From contig NZ_MTQO01000053.1 in the NCBI RefSeq assembly GCF_001984155.1, positions 806,001 through 870,000 on the forward strand: a stretch of DNA of 64,000 bases, read 5' to 3'. Shown here one piece after another: positions 15,411-23,117 of the stretch; within the stretch, counting starts at the first letter, position 1, and each line of letters opens with the position of its first letter. Below the pieces are notes generated by a model that was not told where the DNA came from, did no database searches, and saw only the letters and a program-made list of their open reading frames with translations. The translations under genes were made by a program, and so were the position numbers. The DNA comes from Actinosynnema sp. ALI-1.44 (GTDB lineage: Bacteria; Actinomycetota; Actinomycetes; Mycobacteriales; Pseudonocardiaceae).

Positions 15411-17651
15411 TTAAGGGGTGACAAATTCCGTGAGAGCCGTCATCACCTGCGGCAACGGACCCTGGTGCAGGACGCCGAGACGTTGTGTGGCCCGAGTGAG
15501 CGCCACGTACAACTCCGCCGCTCCGCGCGGACCATCGGCGAGGATCTGATCCGGGTTCACGACAAGCACCGCGTCGTACTCGAGGCCCTTGGTGTCCGAC
15601 GCCGGGATCGTCCCCGGAGTGCCTGGCGGGCCGATCACCACGCTCGTGCCCTCGCGACCGGCTTCGTCCCGGACGAACTCCTCGATGGCAGCCGCCAGGT
15701 CGTCCTCGGTGACCCGCCTCGACCACGGCCGGACACCGTTCGAGCGGACCGACTCCGGCGGCTGGACGCCCGGCGCGAACTCGGCCAGCACCGACGCGGC
15801 GACGGCCATGATCTCCGCCGGAGTGCGGTAGTTCACCGTCAACGAGCGGTACTCCCAACGGCCCGGCACGTACGGATCCAACATCGCGCCCCACGACGTC
15901 GCCCCGGCAGGCGCCCTGCGCTGGGCGAGGTCACCGACGACGGTGAAGGACTTGCCGGGGCAGCGCCGCATCAGCACCCGCCAGTCCATTTCGGACAGCT
16001 CCTGCGCCTCGTCGACCACCACGTGCCGGTAGGTCCAGTCGCGGTCCGCCGACGCGCGTTCGACGAGGTCCCTCGTGTCCTCCTCGACGAACCGGACCGC
16101 GAGGTCCTCGGCGCGGAGCAGGTCCGTCGCGAACAGGTGGTCCTCGTCGTCCATGTGGTCCTGGCGGTTGACGAAGCTGTCCAGCACGTTCGCGGCGTAC
16201 TCCGCCTCGGCCTGCTGCTCCCGTGCGACGGCACGGGCGGCTGCGTCGTCGGCCGCCTTGTCCCGGCCGAGCAGGTCGACCAGCTCGTCGAGCAGCGGCA
16301 CATCCGAGACGGTCCACGCCTCACCGTCCACACGGAACAGCGACTCGGCCGCGCCCGCGGCACGCAGCCGTTCCTCCGACGCGTACAGCTGGGCCAACAG
16401 CGTTTCCGGCGTCAGGATCGGCCAGAGTTCGTCGAGCGCGGCGGTGAAGGCGTCGTCGTCCGCGAGTTCCTTGAGCAGGCCCTTGCGCATGTCCTCCCAG
16501 CCTTCTTTGTCCGAACGGGTCAGCCAGCCCTTGCCGATCCGGCCGATCGCCCGCTCGGTCAGCACGTACGTGATGATCTCGACGAACGTCACGCGAGCCT
16601 CGTTGTGCGGCAGACCGGTCGCGCGCGCCTCGTCCCTGGCCCACTCCGCGGTCGCCGCGTCGATCCGGACCGTGACGTCCTTCAACTGGATCGGGATCGG
16701 CTCCTCGGGCAGCCGCTGCCGATCGCCGACGGCCGCCTTGAGCACGTCGAGCATCTTCAACGACCCCTTGAGCCGCGCGGCCTCCGGTGAGTCCTCCGCC
16801 GTGACGCGCAGACCGGGCACGAGGTCACCTGGCGTCATGAACACCACGTCGGACTCGCCCAACGACGGCAGCACCTGCCCGATGTGGTTGAGGAACGCGG
16901 GGTTGGGGCCGACCACGAGCACGCCGTGGCGTTCCATCCGCTCCCGCTGGGTGTACATCAGATACGCGACGCGGTGCAGCGCCACAACGGTCTTGCCCGT
17001 GCCAGGACCACCCTCGATCACCAGTACACCCGGGTGGCCGAGGCGGATGATCTCGTCCTGCTCGGCCTGGATCGTCGCCACGATGTCCCGCATGCCCTCG
17101 CCACGCGGCGCGTTGACCGCCGCGAGGAGAGCAGCGTCACCCCGCTCGTGTTCACCGGGACGGCCAAGCACCTCGTCGGTGAAGTCGAGCACCTGACGGC
17201 CACGCGTGTGGAACTGGCGGCGGCGCCGCATGTTCTCCGGGTTCGCGCCGGTGGCGACGTAGAACGGACGGGCCGCCGGTGCCCGCCAGTCGAGCAGCAC
17301 CGGGTCGTACTCGTTGTCCTCGTCGAACAGACCGATCCGGCCGATGTAGGAGTGCTCACCCGTGATGGCGTCGAGCCGCCCGAAGCACAGGCCGTTGTCC
17401 GCGACGTCCAGCCGCTTCATCTCCCTGGCCCGAGCGCGTACCTCGACATCGCGTTCCATGGGCGACACCCCCTTGCCACCCAGAGCCGCCTCGAACTCGC
17501 CCTTCACCCGTGCCCGCTCGGCGTCAAGCCGCTCGTACAGCCCGGCCACATAAGCCCGCTCGGACCGTAGTTCCTCGTCGTACTCGTGCTCTGATTCGAC
17601 AACCAGCTTCGCTGCCACATTCGTCCCATCGGTGCGGATCCTGCGTGCCAC
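15411..17651 (-). CDS. helR: RNA polymerase recycling motor ATPase, HelD/HelR type
   Basis: A 746-residue superfamily 1 helicase-like ATPase. An N-terminal coiled coil (about 20-85) precedes a split ATPase with Walker A GGPGTGKT (214-221), Walker B VVVDEAQELSE (DEAQ at 547-550), NYRTPAEI (about 607) and the C-terminal GLEYDAVLV and ELYVALTRATQRL. This matches actinobacterial class II HelD proteins, which pull stalled RNA polymerase off DNA; HelR of Streptomyces also displaces rifamycins. The GTG start (17649-17651) has GGGGAGG 8 bases upstream. A palindrome like the rifamycin-associated element lies 56 bases upstream, favouring the HelR subtype. Regular UvrD-like repair helicases are less likely given the N-terminal coiled coil. 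Confidence 0.85.
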   Translation of the reverse strand: MARRIRTDGTNVAAKLVVESEHEYDEELRSERAYVAGLYERLDAERARVKGEFEAALGGKGVSPMERDVEVRARAREMKRLDVADNGLCFGRLDAITGEHSYIGRIGLFDEDNEYDPVLLDWRAPAARPFYVATGANPENMRRRRQFHTRGRQVLDFTDEVLGRPGEHERGDAALLAAVNAPRGEGMRDIVATIQAEQDEIIRLGHPGVLVIEGGPGTGKTVVALHRVAYLMYTQRERMERHGVLVVGPNPAFLNHIGQVLPSLGESDVVFMTPGDLVPGLRVTAEDSPEAARLKGSLKMLDVLKAAVGDRQRLPEEPIPIQLKDVTVRIDAATAEWARDEARATGLPHNEARVTFVEIITYVLTERAIGRIGKGWLTRSDKEGWEDMRKGLLKELADDDAFTAALDELWPILTPETLLAQLYASEERLRAAGAAESLFRVDGEAWTVSDVPLLDELVDLLGRDKAADDAAARAVAREQQAEAEYAANVLDSFVNRQDHMDDEDHLFATDLLRAEDLAVRFVEEDTRDLVERASADRDWTYRHVVVDEAQELSEMDWRVLMRRCPGKSFTVVGDLAQRRAPAGATSWGAMLDPYVPGRWEYRSLTVNYRTPAEIMAVAASVLAEFAPGVQPPESVRSNGVRPWSRRVTEDDLAAAIEEFVRDEAGREGTSVVIGPPGTPGTIPASDTKGLEYDAVLVVNPDQILADGPRGAAELYVALTRATQRLGVLHQGPLPQVMTALTEFVTP

Positions 17652-17707
17652 AGCCGTCGCCTCCCCACGTCAGCCGTACGCAACGTCGAGCATTCTGCGG
17701 CACAACC

Positions 17708-17727
17708 GGGGCCTTGCCACAAGCCCC
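17708..17727 (-). promoter_or_regulatory. Rifamycin-associated element (RAE)-like inverted repeat upstream of helR
   Basis: On the minus strand the sequence reads GGGGCTTGTGGCAAGGCCCC, an imperfect inverted repeat. From memory it nearly matches the 19-bp RAE found ahead of rifamycin-inactivating genes and helR in actinomycetes (consensus close to GGGGCTTGCGGCAAGGCCC). It ends 56 bases before the helR start codon, where a promoter element would be expected. This makes rifamycin-inducible expression of the ATPase likely, though untested here. Confidence 0.75.
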
Positions 17728-17994
17728 AGGGTGCGCTATACGTTGAACATGGAGGGGAGTGAGCCGTCCTCCCACGCCCACAATCCCGCTTTCACAAACG
17801 ACAAAAGCCGGTCGATAAAAGCCCGTGCCCCATTCACCTGTCGCTGTGCTGTACAGCACCCTGGGAACCGGCGACATCAAATGAGGCGACATGACGGAGC
17901 GTAACGCGCAGTGACACCCAAAGCGCCCAGAGCAAGGCTGGTGAAAGGGAAAATGACCAGCGCTGGGTCGAGAGGAGCTCGCACCGTGGGGGGC
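17728..17994. other. Non-coding stretch between helR promoter and tRNA-Tyr hairpins
   Basis: No convincing gene is seen here. Open frames are short and lack ribosome sites and GC-rich third positions. The stretch is less GC-rich than its neighbours (CAAAAGCC and GATAAAAGCC runs) and contains a perfect 14-bp palindrome, GTGCTGTACAGCAC, at 17846-17859. Confidence 0.5.
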
Positions 17995-18067
17995 TTGGGG
18001 GGCTCGGCCCCCCAAAATAGTGGAGGGCGACCCTGCGAAGTTGCAAAGCAACTGAGCAGGGTCACCC
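17995..18067 (-). terminator. Two hairpins downstream of tRNA-Tyr
   Basis: Nearest the tRNA, 18025-18067 forms a roughly 20-bp stem. Its inner arms are AGTTGC and GCAACT around AAA, and its outer arms GACCCTGC and GCAGGGTC are separated from them by symmetrical GA/GA mismatches. Beyond it, TTGGGGGGC-TCG-GCCCCCCAA (17995-18015) is a perfect 9-bp hairpin followed, in the tRNA direction, by more G/C. Together they form a strong transcript end for tRNA-Tyr. Confidence 0.65.
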
Positions 18068-18075
18068 CGAGCCCG

Positions 18076-18156
18076 TGGCGGGTGACGGATTTGAACCGCC
18101 GTAGCTTGCGCGGCTGATTTACAGTCAGCTCCCTTTGGCCACTCGGGCAACCCGCC
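18076..18156 (-). tRNA. tRNA-Tyr (GTA)
   Basis: An 81-base class II tRNA on the minus strand. The acceptor GGCGGGT pairs with ACCCGCC, with discriminator A. The anticodon arm GCTGA-CTGTAAA-TCAGC carries GTA, and a variable arm is present. The T arm contains GGTTCAAATCC. CCA is not encoded. A weak minus-strand promoter (TTGGCA at 18201-18196, TACAGT at 18176-18171, 19-bp spacer) lies just upstream. Confidence 0.96.
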
Positions 18157-18276
18157 GTGGTGCGTGCTGAACTGTACCCAATGCTCCTGGGCGGGTGCCA
18201 ACGGGTATCCCGTTCGGGGTTCCCCGGTAGCATCTTCAGGGCTTTTGGTGGTGGATCGACTCGGAGGTGCGGTGAC

Positions 18277-18768
18277 GTGGCGGACCCGTCGTTCGACGTG
18301 GTGAGCAAGGTCGACCGGCAGGAGGTGACCAACGCGATCAACCAGGCAGGCAAGGAGCTGTCGACCCGGTTCGACTTCCGTGGCACCGGCGCCGAGATCG
18401 ACTGGACCGGTGAGGAGGCCATCTCCGTCCAGGCCGAGACCGAGGAGCGCTGTCTCGCCGCCATCGAGGTCTTCAAGGAGAAGCTGATCAAGCGCGGCAT
18501 CTCCCTCAAGGCCTTCGAGGCCGACGAGCCCAAGGTGTCCGGCAAGATCTACAAGGCTTCCGGCAAGATCCTGCAGGGCATCGCCGCCGACAAGGCCAAG
18601 GAGATCGCCAAGGCCGTCCGCGACAGCGGCCTCAAGGGCGTCCAGGCGCAGATCCAGGGCGACCAGCTCCGGGTCTCCGGCAAGAAGAAGGACCACCTGC
18701 AGGACGTCATCTCACTGCTGAAGTCCAAGGACTTCGGGATCGCCCTCCAGTTCACCAATTACCGCTGA
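18277..18768 (+). CDS. YajQ-family nucleotide/RNA-binding protein
   Basis: A 163-residue YajQ family protein, the same length as the E. coli protein. Two RNP-like halves are visible: [20 protein letters not shown] at the start, and a C-terminal region with [20 protein letters not shown] and [10 protein letters not shown]. Proteins of this family bind nucleic acids or nucleotides, and some Gram-negative members bind c-di-GMP. The GTG at 18277 is chosen because GGAGG (18263-18267) is well spaced and the protein then starts at the family's usual [10 protein letters not shown]. Its TGA overlaps the rfbA ATG by one base. With a cyclase and a phosphodiesterase-like gene in the same window, c-di-GMP binding is worth considering but unproven. 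Confidence 0.92.
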   Translation: MADPSFDVVSKVDRQEVTNAINQAGKELSTRFDFRGTGAEIDWTGEEAISVQAETEERCLAAIEVFKEKLIKRGISLKAFEADEPKVSGKIYKASGKILQGIAADKAKEIAKAVRDSGLKGVQAQIQGDQLRVSGKKKDHLQDVISLLKSKDFGIALQFTNYR

Positions 18769-19652
18769 TGCGCGGGATCGTGCTCGCCGGGGGCAGCGGC
18801 ACCCGGCTGCACCCGATCACGCAGGCGACGTCCAAGCAGCTGCTCCCGGTGTACGACAAGCCGATGATCTACTACCCGATCTCGGTTCTGATGCTCTCCG
18901 GGATCAGGGACATCCTCATCATCTCCACCCCGACGGATCTGCCCAACTTCGCGCGGCTCCTCGGTGACGGCTCGCAGTTCGGGGTCACCTTCTCCTACGC
19001 CGAGCAGGCCGCCCCCAACGGTCTCGCCGAGGCGTTCATCATCGGCGCGGAGTTCGTCGGTGACGACAAGGTCGCGCTCGTGCTCGGCGACAACATCTTC
19101 TACGGCCAGGGTTTCTCCAAGATCCTGCAGCGTGAGGCCGCTCAGTTGGATGGCGCCACGCTGTTCGGCTATCCGGTCAAGGATCCGCAGCGGTACGGCG
19201 TCGGCGAGGTCGACGCCACCGGGCAGTTGATCTCCATCGAGGAGAAACCCGCTGTCCCGCGCTCCAACAAGGCGATCACCGGTCTTTACTTCTACGACAG
19301 CGAGGTCGTGGAGATCGCGCGGGGCCTGGCGCCGTCCGCTCGTGGTGAGTTGGAGATCACCGACGTCAACGTCGCGTACCTGCGGCAGGGCCGGGCGAAG
19401 CTGATCGACCTGGGCCGTGGGTTCGCCTGGTTGGACACCGGCACCCACGACTCGCTGCTGGAGGCCGGGCAGTTCGTCCAGGTGCTTGAGCACCGGCAGG
19501 GTGTGCGCATCGCGTGCCTTGAGGAAGTCGCGTTGGCTATGGGCTACATCACTGCCGACGAGTGCTACGCGCTGGGCGCCAAGCTCGCGAAGTCGGGCTA
19601 CGGCGACTACGTGATGACGGTCGCCAGGGCCGCGGGCTCATCGGGCGACTAG
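18768..19652 (+). CDS. rfbA: Glucose-1-phosphate thymidylyltransferase
   Basis: Makes dTDP-glucose from glucose 1-phosphate and dTTP, the first step towards dTDP-L-rhamnose, needed for actinobacterial cell-wall linkers and glycosylated metabolites. The protein has 294 residues. The nucleotide-binding N-terminus [14 protein letters not shown] and the metal/active-site stretches [10 protein letters not shown] and [12 protein letters not shown] are intact. It overlaps yajQ by one base (TGATG), so the two are cotranscribed. Its 3' end overlaps the convergent anti-sigma gene by 15 bp. Other dTDP-sugar genes are not in the window. Confidence 0.95.
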   Translation: MRGIVLAGGSGTRLHPITQATSKQLLPVYDKPMIYYPISVLMLSGIRDILIISTPTDLPNFARLLGDGSQFGVTFSYAEQAAPNGLAEAFIIGAEFVGDDKVALVLGDNIFYGQGFSKILQREAAQLDGATLFGYPVKDPQRYGVGEVDATGQLISIEEKPAVPRSNKAITGLYFYDSEVVEIARGLAPSARGELEITDVNVAYLRQGRAKLIDLGRGFAWLDTGTHDSLLEAGQFVQVLEHRQGVRIACLEEVALAMGYITADECYALGAKLAKSGYGDYVMTVARAAGSSGD

Positions 19653-20471
19653 TGCCGGGCCGGCGTCGAGCAGGTCGTAGCCCAGCTCGACGTCGCCGCG
19701 GATCATCACGTCCACCGATCTCGGTGGTGTCCTGGCGGCCATCAGCAGGCAGAACGCCTCGGTGTCCATCGTCATCTCGACTGTGATCACACCGTGGTCC
19801 TCAAGCGGCAGTGACCACGTTCCGCCACCTGGCCCTGCCAGCACCAACCGCACAACAATGTCCGGCTGTGCCATACGGCGGTACGCGGCCGCGTAGGGCA
19901 GGAGGCTGGCGGCGAAACCTGCGATCGCGTGGAGGTGCTCCGGTGGGGGCGGCGGTAGCTCCTTGTACGTCGCCATGGCGATGTCGCGTGCGCAGATCCA
20001 CGTCTCGTACGCGCGGGCCAGCATCAGCTCCGGTGGCAGTGGTTTCCTTGTCAGCGCGCAGCAGATCGCGTCGGCTTGCTGCTGCCAGGTTTTCTGGTCG
20101 CGTACGCCCAGTTGGTCGGCGACGAGTCTGTCGGCCGCGGTCAGACGGCTGAGTTGCTCTGTGACGTCGTCGTCCGCGTCGAGTTCCTTCAGCAACGCGC
20201 TCAACGCCGAGACGGTCGCCGCGTACGCCCTGGCGTAGTCCGGGATGTCCGGCCGGTCGGTGGCCGCGAGCACCTTGTCACGAATCTCCTCGGGCGGCTG
20301 GGTTTCCTGCGGGGCAAGGGAACGTGTGGCCTCGGCCAGTCCACGCACGTCGGCGCGGCAGGTTTCACACGTCCTCAGGTGCGCTTCGACCGCATCAGCC
20401 TCGTCCGGGGAACACGCACACGTCGTCCAGGCAGCAAGCAGCGACGACACCGCCGCGTGACTGGTCGTCAC
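19638..20471 (-). CDS. Zinc-finger anti-sigma factor fused to a maleylpyruvate isomerase-like domain
   Basis: A 277-residue protein. Residues 18-40 carry a ZAS zinc motif (H31xxxC35xxC38, with C18/C20 as possible further ligands), as in anti-sigma factors that sequester ECF sigma factors. The rest (about 80-275) resembles a DinB-like/mycothiol-dependent maleylpyruvate isomerase module. Its C-terminal SCP2-like part contains [17 protein letters not shown] and [18 protein letters not shown]. The GTG start overlaps the sigma gene's TGA by 4 bp. No membrane helix is seen, so it is likely a soluble, possibly redox- or thiol-responsive anti-sigma factor. Confidence 0.82.
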   Translation of the reverse strand: MTTSHAAVSSLLAAWTTCACSPDEADAVEAHLRTCETCRADVRGLAEATRSLAPQETQPPEEIRDKVLAATDRPDIPDYARAYAATVSALSALLKELDADDDVTEQLSRLTAADRLVADQLGVRDQKTWQQQADAICCALTRKPLPPELMLARAYETWICARDIAMATYKELPPPPPEHLHAIAGFAASLLPYAAAYRRMAQPDIVVRLVLAGPGGGTWSLPLEDHGVITVEMTMDTEAFCLLMAARTPPRSVDVMIRGDVELGYDLLDAGPALVAR

Positions 20472-20926
20472 AGGGCTGCCGCCAGCTCGCGCAGGCCGGC
20501 GCGCAGCCGTGCTTTCGCTGTGCCCGCCGGGATGCCGAGTTCGATCGCGATCTGCTGGTACGTCCGGCCGTCGAAGTACGCCAGTTCCACCGCCTGCCGG
20601 GTCAGGTCCGGCAGCGCGGCCAACGCGACCGGCCGGTCGGCGGTCACCCGGTCACCCGGAGCGATGTTGTTCTCCCGCAACCAGTCGACCGCCAGCCGAT
20701 GGGCCAGCATCGCCAGCCAGCACTTGAGGCTGGCCTGTGACGGGTCGTAGGCCAGCGGGCGGTCCCACAGGCGTACGAACGCGTCGACGGTGATGTCCGA
20801 GGCCACCGCGGTGTCGCCTGTCACGCACAGCGCGACGGCGTAAACGCTTGCGCCGTATGACTCGTACACCTCGGCCAGGGCGCTGTGGTCCCCGTATACC
20901 AACCGTTGCCGGCTGTCACCGTCCAT
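20468..20926 (-). CDS. ECF-type RNA polymerase sigma factor
   Basis: A 152-residue sigma-70 family protein with region 2 (about 10-75: ALAEVYESYGASVYAVAL, DAFVRLWDRP) and region 4 (about 100-150: DLTRQAVELAYFDGRTYQQI and AKARLRAGLREL). ATG at 20926 is preferred since codons between the possible GTG at 20977 and this ATG lack the GC-rich third positions of real genes. The GTG would, however, overlap the htpX stop (GTGA), so the longer form stays possible. It is followed by its anti-sigma factor with a 4-bp overlap and preceded by htpX. Confidence 0.88.
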   Translation of the reverse strand: MDGDSRQRLVYGDHSALAEVYESYGASVYAVALCVTGDTAVASDITVDAFVRLWDRPLAYDPSQASLKCWLAMLAHRLAVDWLRENNIAPGDRVTADRPVALAALPDLTRQAVELAYFDGRTYQQIAIELGIPAGTAKARLRAGLRELAAAL

Positions 20927-20973
20927 GCTTCGGACAATCCCAAAGCGAGCGGTCCCAGCACACCGCCAGAAGC

Positions 20974-21837
20974 TCACAGCCCGCGATGGGCCATGTCCTC
21001 CAGTCGACGGATGCGTTCGGCGATCGGCGGATGGGTGTCGAACAGCCGTGCCAGTTGCTCACCCGGGCGGAACGGGTTGGCGATCATCAGGTGCGACTGC
21101 GACGCGATCGCCGGTTCGGGCGCCAGTGGGGCCTGCCGCGTGCCGACCTCCAGCTTGCGCAGTGCCGACGCCAACGCCAACGGGTCGCCGGTCAGCTCGG
21201 CGCCGGACTCGTCCGCCTGGTACTCCCGTGACCTGCTGACCGCCATCCGCACGACACCCGCGGCCACCGGGCCGAGGATCGCGATCATCAGCATCGCCAG
21301 CGGGTTCGGCCGGTCGTCGTCGCTGCCGCCGAACAGGCCGAACAGCATCGCGAAGTTGGCGAGGAACCCGATCACGCTGGCCAGCGCGCCCGCCACGCAC
21401 GAGATGAGGATGTCGCGGTTGTAGACGTGTGACAGCTCGTGCCCGAGCACAGCGCGTAGCTCACGCTCGTCGAGGAGCTCCAGAATCCCTGTGGTGCAGC
21501 ACACTGCGGCGTTGCGCGGGTTACGCCCCGTCGCGAACGCGTTCGGCGCCTGCGTCGGGCTGATGTACAGCCGGGGCATCGGCTGGCGTGCGGTGTTGGC
21601 GAGCTCACGCACGATGCGGTACATCGCAGGCTGTTCCCACTGCGACACAGGCCGTGCACGCATCGCGCGCAACGCGATCTTGTCGGAGTTGAAGTAGGCG
21701 TACGCGTTCACACCGAGCGCGATCAGCAGGCCGATGACCAGCGCGGTTCGCCCGAACAGCGAGCTGACCAGCAGGATGAGCGCACTCATGCCGCCGAGCA
21801 GGAGAGCCGTCTTCAACCCGTTGTAGTGCTTGTGCAC
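20974..21837 (-). CDS. htpX: HtpX-family membrane zinc metalloprotease
   Basis: Membrane-embedded M48 protease that degrades damaged membrane proteins. The 287 residues have two N-terminal helices (about 10-50), the zinc motif HELSH (133-137), a third ligand glutamate at about 205 (SREYQADE), and further helices at about 145-170 and 178-200. The GTG start has GGAGG 6 bases upstream (GGAAGGAGGCGCC). It heads a same-strand cluster with an ECF sigma factor and an anti-sigma factor, suggesting envelope stress control. In mycobacteria htpX lies beside the grcC-type prenyl synthase; here they are 15 kb apart. Confidence 0.94.
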   Translation of the reverse strand: MHKHYNGLKTALLLGGMSALILLVSSLFGRTALVIGLLIALGVNAYAYFNSDKIALRAMRARPVSQWEQPAMYRIVRELANTARQPMPRLYISPTQAPNAFATGRNPRNAAVCCTTGILELLDERELRAVLGHELSHVYNRDILISCVAGALASVIGFLANFAMLFGLFGGSDDDRPNPLAMLMIAILGPVAAGVVRMAVSRSREYQADESGAELTGDPLALASALRKLEVGTRQAPLAPEPAIASQSHLMIANPFRPGEQLARLFDTHPPIAERIRRLEDMAHRGL

Positions 21838-21894
21838 GGCGCCTCCTTCCCGAGTCCTTACGAAACAACGCTCTCGTAAAGGAGGAAGTTCCTG

Positions 21895-22659
21895 TTAGGA
21901 CCCGGCGTGGCCGAGCCGCCAGTAGGTGGCGGGACGCACACTCGCCCGGTCGATGCCCTTGTCGACAAGCACTTCGCGCACGGCCTGCATGGCCTGGCGC
22001 TCACCGGCGGCCCAGACAGCGGGCTTGCCGTCGGGGAACTCCGCGGCCGACAGCGCGTTCACCAACGGCTCGCTGCTGCCTGCCGGAACGCCGTTTCGGT
22101 GCACCCAGGTCACGTCCAGGTCCTGCTGCTCCGCGGCGTCCTCGATCTCGACGAACGCCCGGATCGTCGCGCCCGGCAGTGCCCGCATGATCGACCCGAT
22201 CGCAGGCAGGGCTGTCTCGTCCCCGATCAGGAGGTGCCACGGCGCGTCGGCGTCGGGCTGGTAGGCGGGCGAGGGGCCGACGAAGATCACCTCGTCGCCC
22301 GGCTTGGCTCCCGTCGCCCACCTCGAGGCCGGCCCGTGGTCGCCGTGCAGCACGAAATCGAAGTCGATCTCGTTGGCAACGGGGTCGTGCCTGCTGATCG
22401 TGTACGTGCGCATGTACGGCCGGACCTGCGACATCGCCACCCGCGCCGTCTCCAGCGTGAGCGGTTCCGGGAGCACGGCGCCGGGCTCGTAGAGGTAGAG
22501 CATCACGTTCTCGTCCGTGCCCGCACCGGCGAAGTCGTCGATCCCCGGCCCACCGACGGTGATCCGCGCCATCCTCGGGGTGATCCGCTCGATACGGGTC
22601 ACCGGCGCCCGCCACAGTTTGGTGGGCTGCCTGCGTGCCCGGCGTCGTTCAGTACTCAT
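21895..22659 (-). CDS. Siderophore-interacting protein (FAD-binding ferric-siderophore reductase family)
   Basis: A 254-residue SIP/ViuB family flavoprotein that reduces ferric siderophores in the cytosol to release iron. Recognisable motifs are the FAD site MRTYTISRHD (R.Y[TS] type), DFDFVLHGDHGPASRWA, the NAD(P)H-side GDETALPAI, and the C-terminal WAAGERQAM and ATYWRLGHAG. It is upstream of htpX on the same strand, 57 bases away, and could be cotranscribed or simply adjacent. No siderophore synthesis or uptake gene is nearby. Confidence 0.9.
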   Translation of the reverse strand: MSTERRRARRQPTKLWRAPVTRIERITPRMARITVGGPGIDDFAGAGTDENVMLYLYEPGAVLPEPLTLETARVAMSQVRPYMRTYTISRHDPVANEIDFDFVLHGDHGPASRWATGAKPGDEVIFVGPSPAYQPDADAPWHLLIGDETALPAIGSIMRALPGATIRAFVEIEDAAEQQDLDVTWVHRNGVPAGSSEPLVNALSAAEFPDGKPAVWAAGERQAMQAVREVLVDKGIDRASVRPATYWRLGHAGS

Positions 22660-23117
22660 CGCCGCTCAATCTAGGTCGCGCCCGCCGGGGCGTTCTACCA
22701 GGGGAACGGATACCGCGCGTCACTTCGTGACCACGCACCTGGCTGGATCTTCGTCCGGATGGGCGTACTTGCCTGTGGCCGCGATAACAGATCGGTCTCA
22801 ACTCGATTCAGTGCCGGATAAAGTCTGGGCCGCGGCAGCGATCCGCCGCGGATTCTTCGCTACCAGCCGGTTCGGGCGTGGAACATTCGCCTGCCGTTCA
22901 AGGGGTTGGAAAGTGATCTACGTCAGCTCGGTGCCGGGTTCCGAACGAGCCTGGTTGTCACCGGTTCGCGAGGTCGACGGGGACTCTGTGCCGTCGGAAT
23001 GGGTGGCTATTTCGCCTGATCGGGGTACAGTGACCCGACTGCCAAAGCTGTGGTGACGCTGTGGTGATGCCGCGACGTACCCGAGATGCCCGTACCCCGG
23101 TCGGACGAGGAGGCGGC
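22660..23117. other. Intergenic region upstream of the GGDEF-EAL gene
   Basis: No gene is supported in these 458 bases. A frame open on the plus strand (to 23056) lacks a ribosome site, starts inside the reverse-strand flavoprotein gene and has mixed third positions (GATCTACGTC, GATAACAGATC). The stretch GGGGTACAGTGACCC (23023-23037) near its end, with TACAGT as a possible -10 box, could serve the GGDEF-EAL gene. Confidence 0.45.

Noticed and set aside
15411-17651. UvrD/Rep-type DNA repair helicase
   Set aside because: ATPase motifs are shared, but the N-terminal coiled coil, the length of 746 and the insert between the ATPase halves match HelD-type RNA polymerase factors better.
17632-17904. 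A 90-codon plus-strand frame across the helR start and RAE-like box
   Set aside because: It overlaps the helR start, lacks GC bias in the intergenic part and has no plausible protein features. The region is better explained as promoter and spacer.
20927-20977. GTG at 20977 as sigma-factor start overlapping the htpX stop
   Set aside because: The GTGA overlap is attractive, but the 17 added codons have A/T-rich third positions and do not resemble sigma-factor N-termini. ATG 20926 is preferred, not certain.
22517-23056. A 179-codon plus-strand frame ahead of the GGDEF-EAL gene
   Set aside because: It begins inside the reverse-strand flavoprotein gene, has no ribosome site, and its downstream half has no strong third-position GC bias. 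No family resemblance was seen.
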